NCBI GenBank assembly: GCA_963726295.1
Contig: CAVSBW010000001.1
Span: 992,001 to 1,056,000, forward strand
DNA from: DASSQJ01 sp963726295
GTDB lineage: Bacteria; Actinomycetota; Actinomycetes; Actinomycetales; Dermatophilaceae
DNA: 64,000 nucleotides
Direction of reading: 5' to 3'
Of the stretch, positions 1 through 7,538 are shown piece after piece. Position numbers and translations under genes: made by a program. Below the pieces are notes generated by a model. It was not told the origin of the DNA. It was given only the letters and a program-made list of their open reading frames with translations, and searched no databases. The first letter of the stretch is position 1. Every line of letters begins with the position of its first letter.

Positions 1-290
1 CGTCCGCTACCTCGACACCGACGAGGGGATGCTGGTCTGGGGCACCGGGAGCGGCTCGCCAGGATCCCGACTGGTTCCGCAACCTGCGCGCGGCCGAGCG
101 GGCCGAGGTCCAGGTGCGTGACCGGCGCCTGCACGCCCGACCGCGGGTGCTCGAGGGGGAGGAGCGCGACCGCGCCTGGCGGGACGTCGTGCTGGCCCGG
201 GCTCCGGAGGTCCGCCGCTACGCCGACCGGGCCGGGCGGGTCATCCCGGTGGCGGTCCTCGTCCCCGACCCGGAGGGCCGGGCCTCCTGA
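1..290 (+). pseudogene. Nitroreductase / F420-type (DDN-like) C-terminal part, frameshifted, 5' end outside window
   Basis: The reading begins in frame 2 (VRYLDTDEGMLVWGTGSGSP) and then needs a one-base shift near 59-62 to continue in frame 3 as DPDWFRNLRAAERAEVQVRD and on to a TGA at 288-290. The joined product matches the C-terminal half of deazaflavin-dependent nitroreductase family proteins, where a GTGSGSP-like stretch is followed by DPDWFxNLRA; that comparison is family knowledge from memory. Neither frame alone gives the complete domain end. The gene could be a recent pseudogene, or the sequence could carry a single-base error. The N-terminus lies before the window. Family assignment is fairly good, the exact substrate or cofactor is unknown. 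Confidence 0.7.
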
Positions 291-336
291 GGTGGAGCGT
301 GCGCCCACGGACGAGGCGTCGGCGGCGAACCGCGTC

Positions 337-903
337 TCAGGCGACGTCCATCGGCTGGCCGCCGGTGACGCGGATCAGCTCGTCGTAGGTGGTCGCGAAG
401 ACCGCGTGGCTGTGGCCGGCGGCCGCCCAGACGACCTGGTAGCGGCCGAGGGTGACGTCGACGACGGTCCGGATGTGGTGCGGGTGGCCCACCGGTGCCA
501 CGCCCCCGATCGCCATCCCCGTGTGCTCGCGGACGAACTCGGGGCTGGCCTGCTCGAGCGCCACAAGCTCGCAGAGCCCGGCCACCTTCCCGGTGTCGAC
601 ACGGTGACCCCCTGACGCCAGCACGAGGAGCGGCGTCACGTGACCGTCGGTCTCGGTGGCGGCGAAGACGAGGCTGTTGGCGATCTCGGCGGGCGTGACG
701 CCGAGGGCGTCCGCGGCGGCCCGGGCGGTGCGCACCGCCGCCGGAAGCTGCCGCAGCTCCGGGTGGACGTGGTGGAGGGCGAGCACCTCGAGCACCGAGG
801 CGACCCCACGGTGGCTGGTCAGGTCCCGGCCGGTGCCGGGAGGCGGCAAGGGGACGACGGGGTCGGGGGAGGCCGGCGTGGTCTCAGCCGGCTCGAGGGC
901 CAT
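337..903 (-). CDS. YbaK/EbsC-family aminoacyl-tRNA deacylase
   Basis: This encodes about 188 residues from the ATG at 901-903; the frame stays open upstream to 1053, but that extension is arginine/proline rich and unlike the family. The core resembles YbaK/ProX-type trans-editing domains, which hydrolyse mischarged aminoacyl-tRNAs in the cytoplasm. Supporting stretches are ANSLVFAATE, LLVLASGGHRVDTGKVAGL and the conserved GMAIGGVAPVGHP, followed by VDVTLGRYQVVWAAAGHSHA, which contributes the substrate-pocket glycine/histidine region. It is transcribed away from the monooxygenase gene at 1209. A stand-alone protein of this size usually acts on tRNA(Pro) or a similar tRNA; the actual tRNA substrate cannot be read from the sequence. 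Confidence 0.85.
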   Translation of the reverse strand: MALEPAETTPASPDPVVPLPPPGTGRDLTSHRGVASVLEVLALHHVHPELRQLPAAVRTARAAADALGVTPAEIANSLVFAATETDGHVTPLLVLASGGHRVDTGKVAGLCELVALEQASPEFVREHTGMAIGGVAPVGHPHHIRTVVDVTLGRYQVVWAAAGHSHAVFATTYDELIRVTGGQPMDVA

Positions 904-1208
904 GCGCACAGCGTAGTGGCGCTGCGCGGCCGGCACGAGAGGTTCGACACCCGCCCAGCGGCGGTCGGCGCCGGCGGACGTCGGCTCCGGTGGAGGGTCG
1001 GCGCGGCTCGTCCCGAGGCCGCCGTCCGCGGCCGCGCGATCCTCGTTCCTCACGGGTGGACACGCTCACGCCACCCTCCTCCGACGACGCAGTCCGCCAT
1101 GACGAGCCACGACCGAGACGCCGTGTGCGGACCGGCCCGGTCACCCGTCCCACGCTCGTAGGCTTCGACCAGCCGCCCACGAGCACACCGACCACCGAGG
1201 AGGGCCCC
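904..1208. other. Divergent intergenic region, no gene seen
   Basis: About 305 bases lie between the minus-strand deacylase gene and the plus-strand monooxygenase gene. I see a TAGGCT -10-like hexamer at 1159-1164 reading towards the monooxygenase and a GAGGAGG ribosome-binding site just before its ATG. Open frames here are GC-rich shadows without family features. Confidence 0.4.
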
Positions 1209-1535
1209 ATGATCCTGATCGTCGTCAAGTTCCCCATCCGCGAGGACCGGCTCGACCGGTGGCGGGAGCTGTCGCGCTCCTACGTCGACGCCGTGGGCGC
1301 CGAGCCGGGGAACGTGTTCTTCGAGGTCTCCGAGAGCCTGGACGAGCCGGGCACGTTCGTCTTCATCGAGGGCTTCCGTGACGACGCCGCGGGCAAGGAG
1401 CACATGCAGCAGGACCACGTGCACCGGTTCATGGACGAGATGCCCGACATCGTGGCCGCCCAGCCGCAGATCATCTACGTCGACGCCGAGGAGGTCACCG
1501 GCTTCGGACCGATGGGGGAGATCCAGCCCCGCTGA
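1209..1535 (+). CDS. Antibiotic biosynthesis monooxygenase (ABM) domain protein, YgiN-like
   Basis: A 108-residue single-domain protein with the ferredoxin-like ABM fold pattern: MILIVVKFPIREDRLDRW at the start, GNVFFEVSESLDEPGTFVFI in the middle and KEHMQQDHVHRFMDEMPDI near the end. Small dimeric ABM proteins act as quinol or aromatic monooxygenases or as heme-type oxygenases; the sequence does not say which. The ATG at 1209-1211 is preceded by GAGGAGG at suitable spacing, so longer in-frame starts upstream are unlikely. Two other ABM-type genes occur in the window (a frameshifted one at 2153 and one at 46151), but this one is intact and transcribed alone. Confidence 0.85.
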   Translation: MILIVVKFPIREDRLDRWRELSRSYVDAVGAEPGNVFFEVSESLDEPGTFVFIEGFRDDAAGKEHMQQDHVHRFMDEMPDIVAAQPQIIYVDAEEVTGFGPMGEIQPR

Positions 1536-1594
1536 CCCCCCGGAACTTTCTCTCCGGTCGTTCGGCGTCGTCGGCTGCACGGACGGCGCGCTGG

Positions 1595-1600
1595 GATGAT
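1595..1600 (+). promoter_or_regulatory. -10 element GATGAT for leaderless gene at 1607
   Basis: GATGAT ends six bases before the GTG at 1607, the spacing at which an actinobacterial transcript would begin on the start codon itself. No Shine-Dalgarno sequence is present. The hexamer is a weaker match than the TANNNT boxes elsewhere in the window. Confidence 0.4.
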
Positions 1601-1606
1601 GGTCCG

Positions 1607-2119
1607 GTGATCGCGGACCGGTGGGGTGTCACCGACGCCGAGGTGGCGCAGCACTACGGCTGCGACGACGTCGTGCCCGAGCCGGTCCTCGAGGCGTGGC
1701 GGGGGGTCACCGTGGCCGCGCCCGCTCCCGTGGTGTGGGAGTGGGTCGGCCAGGTGCGGGCCGCCCCGTACTCGTACGACCGGGTCGACAACCGCGGACG
1801 TCGCTCGCCGCAGCAGCTGCTCGGCCTCGAGCCCCCGGTGGTGGGGGAGCCGTTCACCCGCAGCGGCGGCCGGCCGCTGGGGCGGGTCCTGGCCGTCGTG
1901 GACGGCGCGGAGCTCACCGGCACCGTGATGGGCGGTGTGCTCTCGTACCGGGTCGTGCCGACGGGTGCCGGGAGCGCCCGTCTGGTGCTCAAGGTGGTCA
2001 TGGCCTCCGGTCGGCTGCTCGCCCCGCTCGTCGCGGTCGGTGACCTCGTCATGGCCCGGCGTCAGCTGCTCAACCTCGCGGCGCTGGCGGAGCACACCGC
2101 CGCGGCGGAACGGTCCTGA
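1607..2119 (+). CDS. SRPBCC/polyketide-cyclase-like hypothetical protein
   Basis: A 170-residue protein starting at GTG 1607, apparently leaderless. After a short N-terminus (VTDAEVAQHYGCDD) it shows the opening of a START/SRPBCC-type fold: VTVAAPAPVVWEWVGQVRAA, then PYSYDRVDNRGRRSPQQL, a beta-rich centre with GTVMGGVLSYRVVPTG, and a long C-terminal helix (LVAVGDLVMARRQLLNLAAL). Such proteins bind small hydrophobic ligands in a deep cavity. The YSYD/RGRRSP stretch and this length are common in uncharacterised actinobacterial SRPBCC proteins. The neighbours give no firm clue to a ligand. No signal peptide or membrane segment is evident. Confidence 0.65.
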   Translation: MIADRWGVTDAEVAQHYGCDDVVPEPVLEAWRGVTVAAPAPVVWEWVGQVRAAPYSYDRVDNRGRRSPQQLLGLEPPVVGEPFTRSGGRPLGRVLAVVDGAELTGTVMGGVLSYRVVPTGAGSARLVLKVVMASGRLLAPLVAVGDLVMARRQLLNLAALAEHTAAAERS

Positions 2120-2152
2120 CGGGTCATGGTCGACCGTGAGGGGAGGGTTGGC

Positions 2153-2445
2153 GTGAGCGAGCTGCGCGTCGTCGCCACCATCCCCGTGAAGCCCGAGCGG
2201 TGGAGGAGTTCCGCGGTGCGCCGGCGGAGCTCGCCCGGGTCTCCCGTGACGACGAGGGCTGCCTCTCGTACGACGTCTACGAGTCGGCGGCCGCACCGGG
2301 GGTGTTCGTCATCGTGGAGCGCTGGACGGGGCAGGAAGCCCTCGACGGCCACATGCAGGCGCCGCACATCGGCGCGGCGATGCAGGCCGCCGACGATGCG
2401 CTCACCGGAGACATCGTGATCCACCCGCTCGTCCGGTCGCCGTGA
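2153..2445 (+). pseudogene. ABM-domain monooxygenase, apparently frameshifted
   Basis: Translation from GTG 2153 (after a GGGGAGGG ribosome-binding site) reads VSELRVVATIPVKPER and then goes off-frame; the next frame, from about 2200, reads VEEFRGAPAELARVSRDDEG and on through EGCLSYDVYESAAAPG, QAPHIGAAMQAADDAL and HPLVRSP to the stop at 2445. Restoring one base near 2199-2200 gives a normal ABM protein of about 97 residues. The C-terminal part matches the family very well (CLSYDxxES, HMQxPHI). Either the gene was recently inactivated or the sequence has a single-base deletion here. Confidence 0.8.
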
Positions 2446-2548
2446 CCGGCTGACGCCCCCCGGGGGGCGGGGGCGGGGGCGGTGGCGCGCCGACTCGAAG
2501 CCCGGGGAGGGGTGCTCGCGCCGGTCGTCGCGAGGACGCGGGAACCGC

Positions 2549-2579
2549 TTGACGCGGTGTCGGGGTGGGGGGTTACAGT
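2549..2579 (+). promoter_or_regulatory. Promoter of the dnaE2 operon (-35 TTGACG, -10 TACAGT)
   Basis: TTGACG at 2549-2554 and TACAGT at 2574-2579 are separated by 19 bases. Transcription would start around 2586, directly at the LexA box, so bound LexA would block initiation. Confidence 0.65.
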
Positions 2580-2585
2580 GGACAT

Positions 2586-2609
2586 CTGATCGAACAGGTG
2601 TTCGATCAG
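2586..2609 (+). promoter_or_regulatory. LexA (SOS) box upstream of DUF6504-HEPN-dnaE2
   Basis: The core TCGAACAGGTGTTCGA at 2590-2605 is a full match to the actinobacterial/Gram-positive SOS consensus TCGAAC-N4-GTTCGA. The palindrome extends to 10-base perfect arms, CTGATCGAAC and GTTCGATCAG. It lies just after the predicted transcription start, 70 bases before the first gene of the operon. Confidence 0.92.
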
Positions 2610-2675
2610 TCCAATGCTCGTCCACCGGCACCCCAGGGGTCGCCGGGCGGTCGGTCCTGCCCGCTGGAGGTCACC

Positions 2676-3011
2676 ATGGTGCGTCGGCACGACGAACCCG
2701 TCGAGGTGCGCACCCGTGGGTCCGACGCCGTCCCCGACCCGTCCGGGGCCGCGGAGACGCTGCTCGCCGACCCGACGGGGCCGCGCTCGTTCACCTGGCG
2801 CGGCCGCCGGTACACCGTCTGCGCGGTCCTCGACTCCTGGCAGGAGCGGCGGGCGTGGTGGCGCGCGGTCGGTGACCAGCCCGGTGCGTCGGTCCCCGAC
2901 ACCGAGCGCAGGGTGTGGCGGGTCGAGGCCCGGCCACCGTCCGGCACCGCCGGGGTCTTCGACCTCGGCCGCGACGACGACCACTGGCTCCTCCTGCGGG
3001 CCCACGACTGA
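2676..3011 (+). CDS. DUF6504 family protein, first gene of the SOS dnaE2 operon
   Basis: A 111-residue protein from ATG 2676; the frame is open upstream through the LexA box, but that part must be untranslated promoter. The body contains GPRSFTWRGRRYTVCAVLDS, a WWRAVGDQ stretch, ERRVWRVEARPPSGTAGVFDL and a final HWLLLRAHD, the tryptophan-rich pattern of DUF6504 proteins that accompany Y-family polymerase and DnaE2 genes in actinobacteria (family knowledge). Biochemical function is unknown. It is followed 48 bases later by the HEPN gene and then dnaE2 and is probably co-induced with them after DNA damage. No catalytic motif is recognisable. Confidence 0.75.
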   Translation: MVRRHDEPVEVRTRGSDAVPDPSGAAETLLADPTGPRSFTWRGRRYTVCAVLDSWQERRAWWRAVGDQPGASVPDTERRVWRVEARPPSGTAGVFDLGRDDDHWLLLRAHD

Positions 3012-3059
3012 CCGCCCCAACCCGCAGACCCCCGTCCCGACCCGAGGAGACCCGACCCG

Positions 3060-3482
3060 ATGCCCACCGCGCGCCCCCACGCCGCGACCACCCTCGACCT
3101 GCTCTCCCGGGCCGAGGAGGCCTTGACCAGCGGGTACACCACGTCGTCGGCGTCGGCCCGCTACCTCGCCGCCTCGCTCGCCGCCCTGCGCGCCGCGGCC
3201 GCGGTCGTCGCCGCCCGCCCCTCCGGCTCGACCGGCTCCGGGCCGCACGACGTCTGGGCGCTCACCGTGCGGGCCGCCCCCGAGCTCGGCGAGTGGGCCG
3301 AGCTGTTCACCGCGGCCACGGGGCGGCGGGTCGGGGTCGAGACCGGGCTGGTGCGGGTCGGGGCCCGTGAGGCCGACGACCTGCTCCGCGACGCCGAGAC
3401 CTTCCTCGACCTCGCGTCCCGGCAGCTCGGGGTCCCCACCGGGCACCCGCCGCGGCGGCTCGCGCCGGTCCGTTCCGCGTGA
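3060..3482 (+). CDS. SAV_6107-family HEPN domain protein
   Basis: A 140-residue protein from ATG 3060, preceded by a GAGGAGA ribosome-binding site. It is largely helical: TLDLLSRAEEALTSGYTTSS, YLAASLAALRAAAAVVAARP, and a C-terminal helical part ending in ADDLLRDAETFLDLASRQLG. This is the layout of the HEPN proteins found beside actinobacterial dnaE2. The R-x4-6-H catalytic motif of toxin HEPN RNases is not obvious, so a structural or nucleic-acid-binding role is as likely as nuclease activity. Its stop codon overlaps the GTG start of dnaE2, so the two are translationally coupled, which ties its expression to the polymerase. Confidence 0.75.
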   Translation: MPTARPHAATTLDLLSRAEEALTSGYTTSSASARYLAASLAALRAAAAVVAARPSGSTGSGPHDVWALTVRAAPELGEWAELFTAATGRRVGVETGLVRVGAREADDLLRDAETFLDLASRQLGVPTGHPPRRLAPVRSA

Positions 3483-6400
3483 GGCCGGCGGTGTCCGGCA
3501 CCGACGGGTTCGCCCACCTCCACGTCGCCTCGGGGTTCTCGATGCGCTACGGCGCCTCGATGCCCGAGGACCTCGTCGCCCGCGCCACCGAGCTCGGCCA
3601 GGGCGTGCTCGCGCTCACCGACCGTGACGGCCTCTACGGCGCGGTGCGGTTCGCCACCGCGTGCGAGAGGGCCGGGGTCGACCCCGTCCTCGGTGTCGAC
3701 CTCGCCACCGAGGACCTCCTGGCCAGTCCTCCACCGCCCCGCACCCGCACCCCGGTCCGCGGCGGCGCCATCGTCGACCCGCGGCGGCCCCGTGTCACCG
3801 TCCTCGCCCGCGGTCGCTCCGGGGGAGTGGCACCGGGAGCGGGATGGGCGGCCCTCTCCCGGCTCGTCACCGACACCCACCTGCGCGGCGAGCGGGGCGT
3901 CCCCGTCGCCGCCCCCGCGCTCGTCGCCCGCTGGGCCGCCCCGTCAGCGCCTCGGGCGCCCGACCGGCCGTCCGGGCCGTCACCCGGGCGCCCGGGATGG
4001 GGGGAGGACGCCGCCCCGGCGCGGTTGGTCACCCTCCTCGGGCCCGACTCCGACGTCGGGCGCGCCGTCCTCGCCGGGCGGCACCGGCGGGCCCGCGAGC
4101 TCCTCGACCGCTGGCGGACCCTCCTCCCGCGGGACGGCCTCGTCGTCGAGGTGGTGCTCCACGGCGGCCCCGAGGGCACCCCCGGCTGCCGCTCCCACGC
4201 CGCCCACCTGCTCGCCCTCGCCGACGCCGCCGCGGTGCCCGCCGCGCTCACCGCCGCGGTCCGCCACGCCGAGGCGGGGCAGGTCCGCACCGTCGACGTC
4301 CTCGACGCCGCCCGCCGCCTCGTCGTCCTCGACTCCCGCCACCTCGACCGGGTCACCGACGCCGGGCACCTCGCGGCCACCGGCGACATGCGGGCGCGCG
4401 CGCTCACCGTCGCCGGCGGCGACACCGCCCGGGCCGAGCGGCTCCTCACGATGACCGCCCGCCTCGCCGCCGAGTGCGTCCAGCACACCCGAGACGACCT
4501 CGGCATCGGCGCGGTCCACCTGCCCGAGCCGGAGGTCCTCGACATCCCACCCGGCACCGACCCGATGGCGGTGCTCACCGAGCGCTGCCGCGCCGCCGTC
4601 GGGTGGCGCTACCCCGGAGCCACCGAGGCCGAGCAGCGGGTCGTCCTGGACCGCCTCGACGCCGAGCTCGCCGTCGTCGCCTCGCTCGGCTACCCCACGT
4701 ACTTCCTCACCGTCGCCGAGGTCACCGACCTCATCCGGGCCATGGGGGTGCGTGTCGCGGCCCGCGGCTCGGGCGCCGGCAGCCTGGTCAACCACCTCCT
4801 CGGCATCAGCGGGGTCGACCCCATCCGCCACCGGCTCCTCATGGAGCGGTTCTGCTCCCCGCTGCGCGCCGAGCTGCCCGACATCGACGTCGACGTCGAG
4901 TCCGCCCGCCGCACCGAGGTCTACGAGGCGGTGCTCGAGCGGTTCGGCGGCGAGCGGGTCACGTGCGTGTCGATGATGGACACCTACAAGGTCCGCCACG
5001 CCGTCCGCGACGTCGGCGCCGCGCTCGGCATGCCGCCGGCCGAGGTCGACGAGATCGCCAAGGCCTTCCCGCACATCCGCGCCCGCGACGCCCGGCACGC
5101 CGTCGCCGACCTCCCCGAGCTGCGCAGCCGTGGCCTGGACTCCCCGCGGATGGCCGCCTTCTTCGACCTCGTCGAGGCCCTCGACGGCCTGCCCCGGCAC
5201 ATCGCGCTCCACCCGTGCGGCGTGGTCCTGTCCAACGCGGGGATGCTCGACCGCACGCCGGTCGAGGCGAGCTGGCTCGGCTTCCCGATGAGCCAGTTCG
5301 ACAAGGACGACGTCGAGACCCTCGGGTTCCTCAAGCTCGACGTCCTCGGCATCCGGATGCAGTCGTCGATGGCGCACGCCGTCGCCGAGGTCGAGCGGGT
5401 GAGCGGCGAGCGCATCGACCTCGACGACGAGGCCGGGGTGCCGCTCGACGACCCTGCGACCTTCGAGCTCATCCGCACCACCCGGACCCTCGGGATGTTC
5501 CAGATCGAGAGCCCCGGCCAGCGCGAGCTGGTCGGCAAGCTCGGGCCCACCGAGTTCGACGACCTCATCGTCGACATCTCGCTGTTCCGGCCCGGGCCGG
5601 TCAAGTCCGACATGATCACCCCCTTCCTCGAGAGCCGGCACGGCTGGCGCGAGCGGCGCTTCCTCCACCCGAGCCTGGTCCCGGCACTCGAGGAGACCGA
5701 GGGGGTGGTCGTCTTCCACGAGCAGGTGCTGCTCATCGTCGCCGAGACCACCGGGGTCAGCCTCGCCCAGGCCGACGAGGTGCGCCGCAGCATGGGCACC
5801 CCGAAGGGTCAGGAGGAGGTCGAGGCGTGGTGGCGGCCGGCGGCGCGGGCCCGCGGGTACACCGCCGAGGAGCGGGACCGCATCTGGGAGGTGCTGAGGT
5901 CCTTCGCCTCCTTCGGGTTCTGCAAGGCGCACGCCGCGGCCTTCGCCCTCCCCACCTTCCACTCGGCGTGGTTGAAGACCCACCACCCCGCGGCCTTCCT
6001 CGCGGGCATCCTCACCCACGACCCGGGGATGTATCCCAAGCGGCTGCTCCTCGACGACGCCCGCTCCTTCGGCATCCCCGTCCTCGGCCTCGACGTCAAC
6101 GCCTCGTCCGACACCTACCGGATCGAGCCCGTGCTCGACGAGGCCGTGGGCGAGGACGGGCGGGATGCGGGGGAGGCCCCGGTGCCGGGCTGGAGGCGCA
6201 CGCCGCAGCCGTACGGCATCCGGCTCTCGCTCGCCGACGTCAAGGGCATCAGCGAGGCCGAGGTCGCGCGCGTGCTCGCCGGGCAGCCCTACTCCGACCT
6301 CGGCGACTTCTGGACCCGGGCCCGGGTGAGCCGTCCGGTCACCGAGCGGCTCGTCCTCGCCGGGGCCTTCGACACCCTCCACGGCACGGTCGGGGCGTCC

Positions 6401-7423
6401 CTCGGGCGCCGGGGCCGGGTCACCCGCCGCGACCTGCTGCTCCACGTCGCCGAGCTCGACCGGTGGGAGCGCCGCGGGGGAGCGGGGCGCCCGTCCTCCT
6501 CACGTCGTCCTCGTCGGCCGCCACCGGAGGGCACCGTCGACGGCCACCGGCGCGTCCTGCCCACGAGCGCGGTCCGCGAGGTGGAGCCGCTCGGTCCTGA
6601 CGTCCGCGACCGCGCGGCGGCGCAGTCGCAGGCGGCTCGGGAGGTCGTGCCCGCCGACGCCCAGCCCACCCAGCTGACCCTCGACCTCGGCGACCGCCCC
6701 CGGCTGGTCGCGGGCACCGGCCTGCCCGAGATGACCGGCCCCGAACGGGTGCGCGCCGAGCTCGACGTCCTCGGCCTCGACGTGTCCGCGCACGTCGTCG
6801 CGTTCTACGACCCGTTGCTCACCGCGCTCGGGGTCACCCGCAGCCGCGACCTGCTCGCCACCCGGAGCCGCCGCGAGGTGTGGGTCGCCGGGGTCAAGGT
6901 CGCCACCCAGACCCCACCGGTGCGCTCCGGGCGGCGGGTCGTCTTCCTCACCCTCGACGACGGCACCGGACCGTCCGACTGCACCTTCTTCGAGGATGTC
7001 CAGGGCCCCTACGCCGAGGTCGTCTTCCACTCGTGGCTGCTCCTCGTCCGCGGGGTGGTCCGCCGCACCGGTGACCGCGGGGTGTCGATCCGCGCCACCG
7101 GTGCCTGGGAGCTCGCCGGGCTCTGGGACGCCTGGCAGCTCGGTGGGCTCGCCGGGGTCCGGGCGGCGGTCGCCGAGGGCGAGGCCGGTGCGCTGGCCCG
7201 GGCGGAGGCGGCGGAGGCGGCCGCGCGCGAGGCGGCCGGGCAGCCCGGGCGTCGCGTCCTCGTGCACGCCTCGGGGTTCCGGCAGTCGCCGTACGCCGAC
7301 ACCCGTCCGCCCGGGGTCGACCCGAGGGCGGGACGCGGGGCACCGCCGCCGGCCCCGCCGTCCGTCCCCGGGCTGCCCTCTCGCAAGCTGTGGCACGCCA
7401 GTCCCGGCAGCTCGGGCCACTAG
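3479..7423 (+). CDS. dnaE2: Error-prone DNA polymerase DnaE2
   Basis: A 1314-residue C-family polymerase, somewhat longer than the roughly 1050-1100 usual for DnaE2 because of proline/arginine-rich linkers around residues 85-190 and 1000-1060. The N-terminal PHP domain starts FAHLHVASGFSMRYGAS and has LALTDRDGLYGAVRF. The polymerase core carries ARGSGAGSLVNHLLGI, the catalytic acidic motif LPDIDVDVES (about residues 466-475) and FCKAHAAAFALPTFHSAWLK. An OB-fold domain (VWVAGVKVATQTPPVRSGRR) follows, and the tail ends LWHASPGSSGH, a terminal peptide I associate with actinobacterial DnaE2. It performs translesion synthesis and damage-induced mutagenesis. The start GTG overlaps the HEPN gene stop; the operon is under the LexA box at 2590. 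Confidence 0.96.
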   Translation: MRPAVSGTDGFAHLHVASGFSMRYGASMPEDLVARATELGQGVLALTDRDGLYGAVRFATACERAGVDPVLGVDLATEDLLASPPPPRTRTPVRGGAIVDPRRPRVTVLARGRSGGVAPGAGWAALSRLVTDTHLRGERGVPVAAPALVARWAAPSAPRAPDRPSGPSPGRPGWGEDAAPARLVTLLGPDSDVGRAVLAGRHRRARELLDRWRTLLPRDGLVVEVVLHGGPEGTPGCRSHAAHLLALADAAAVPAALTAAVRHAEAGQVRTVDVLDAARRLVVLDSRHLDRVTDAGHLAATGDMRARALTVAGGDTARAERLLTMTARLAAECVQHTRDDLGIGAVHLPEPEVLDIPPGTDPMAVLTERCRAAVGWRYPGATEAEQRVVLDRLDAELAVVASLGYPTYFLTVAEVTDLIRAMGVRVAARGSGAGSLVNHLLGISGVDPIRHRLLMERFCSPLRAELPDIDVDVESARRTEVYEAVLERFGGERVTCVSMMDTYKVRHAVRDVGAALGMPPAEVDEIAKAFPHIRARDARHAVADLPELRSRGLDSPRMAAFFDLVEALDGLPRHIALHPCGVVLSNAGMLDRTPVEASWLGFPMSQFDKDDVETLGFLKLDVLGIRMQSSMAHAVAEVERVSGERIDLDDEAGVPLDDPATFELIRTTRTLGMFQIESPGQRELVGKLGPTEFDDLIVDISLFRPGPVKSDMITPFLESRHGWRERRFLHPSLVPALEETEGVVVFHEQVLLIVAETTGVSLAQADEVRRSMGTPKGQEEVEAWWRPAARARGYTAEERDRIWEVLRSFASFGFCKAHAAAFALPTFHSAWLKTHHPAAFLAGILTHDPGMYPKRLLLDDARSFGIPVLGLDVNASSDTYRIEPVLDEAVGEDGRDAGEAPVPGWRRTPQPYGIRLSLADVKGISEAEVARVLAGQPYSDLGDFWTRARVSRPVTERLVLAGAFDTLHGTVGASLGRRGRVTRRDLLLHVAELDRWERRGGAGRPSSSRRPRRPPPEGTVDGHRRVLPTSAVREVEPLGPDVRDRAAAQSQAAREVVPADAQPTQLTLDLGDRPRLVAGTGLPEMTGPERVRAELDVLGLDVSAHVVAFYDPLLTALGVTRSRDLLATRSRREVWVAGVKVATQTPPVRSGRRVVFLTLDDGTGPSDCTFFEDVQGPYAEVVFHSWLLLVRGVVRRTGDRGVSIRATGAWELAGLWDAWQLGGLAGVRAAVAEGEAGALARAEAAEAAAREAAGQPGRRVLVHASGFRQSPYADTRPPGVDPRAGRGAPPPAPPSVPGLPSRKLWHASPGSSGH

Positions 7424-7538
7424 GGTTGGCGACGGGCGCCGCGGCGGCATCACGCACGTCGTCATCGGCGCCGGACGCGACCCCCGCGCGGGCGAGCACC
7501 TCGCCGCCCGCACCCCACCGCGACCGAGGAGGGCCATC

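Noticed and set aside
2565..2675. Upstream start for the DUF6504 gene
   Set aside because: The extension passes through the promoter and LexA box and lacks a ribosome-binding site.
3980..6445. Long minus-strand open frame opposite dnaE2
   Set aside because: Antisense shadow; its composition (E, G, D, R repeats) shows no domain.
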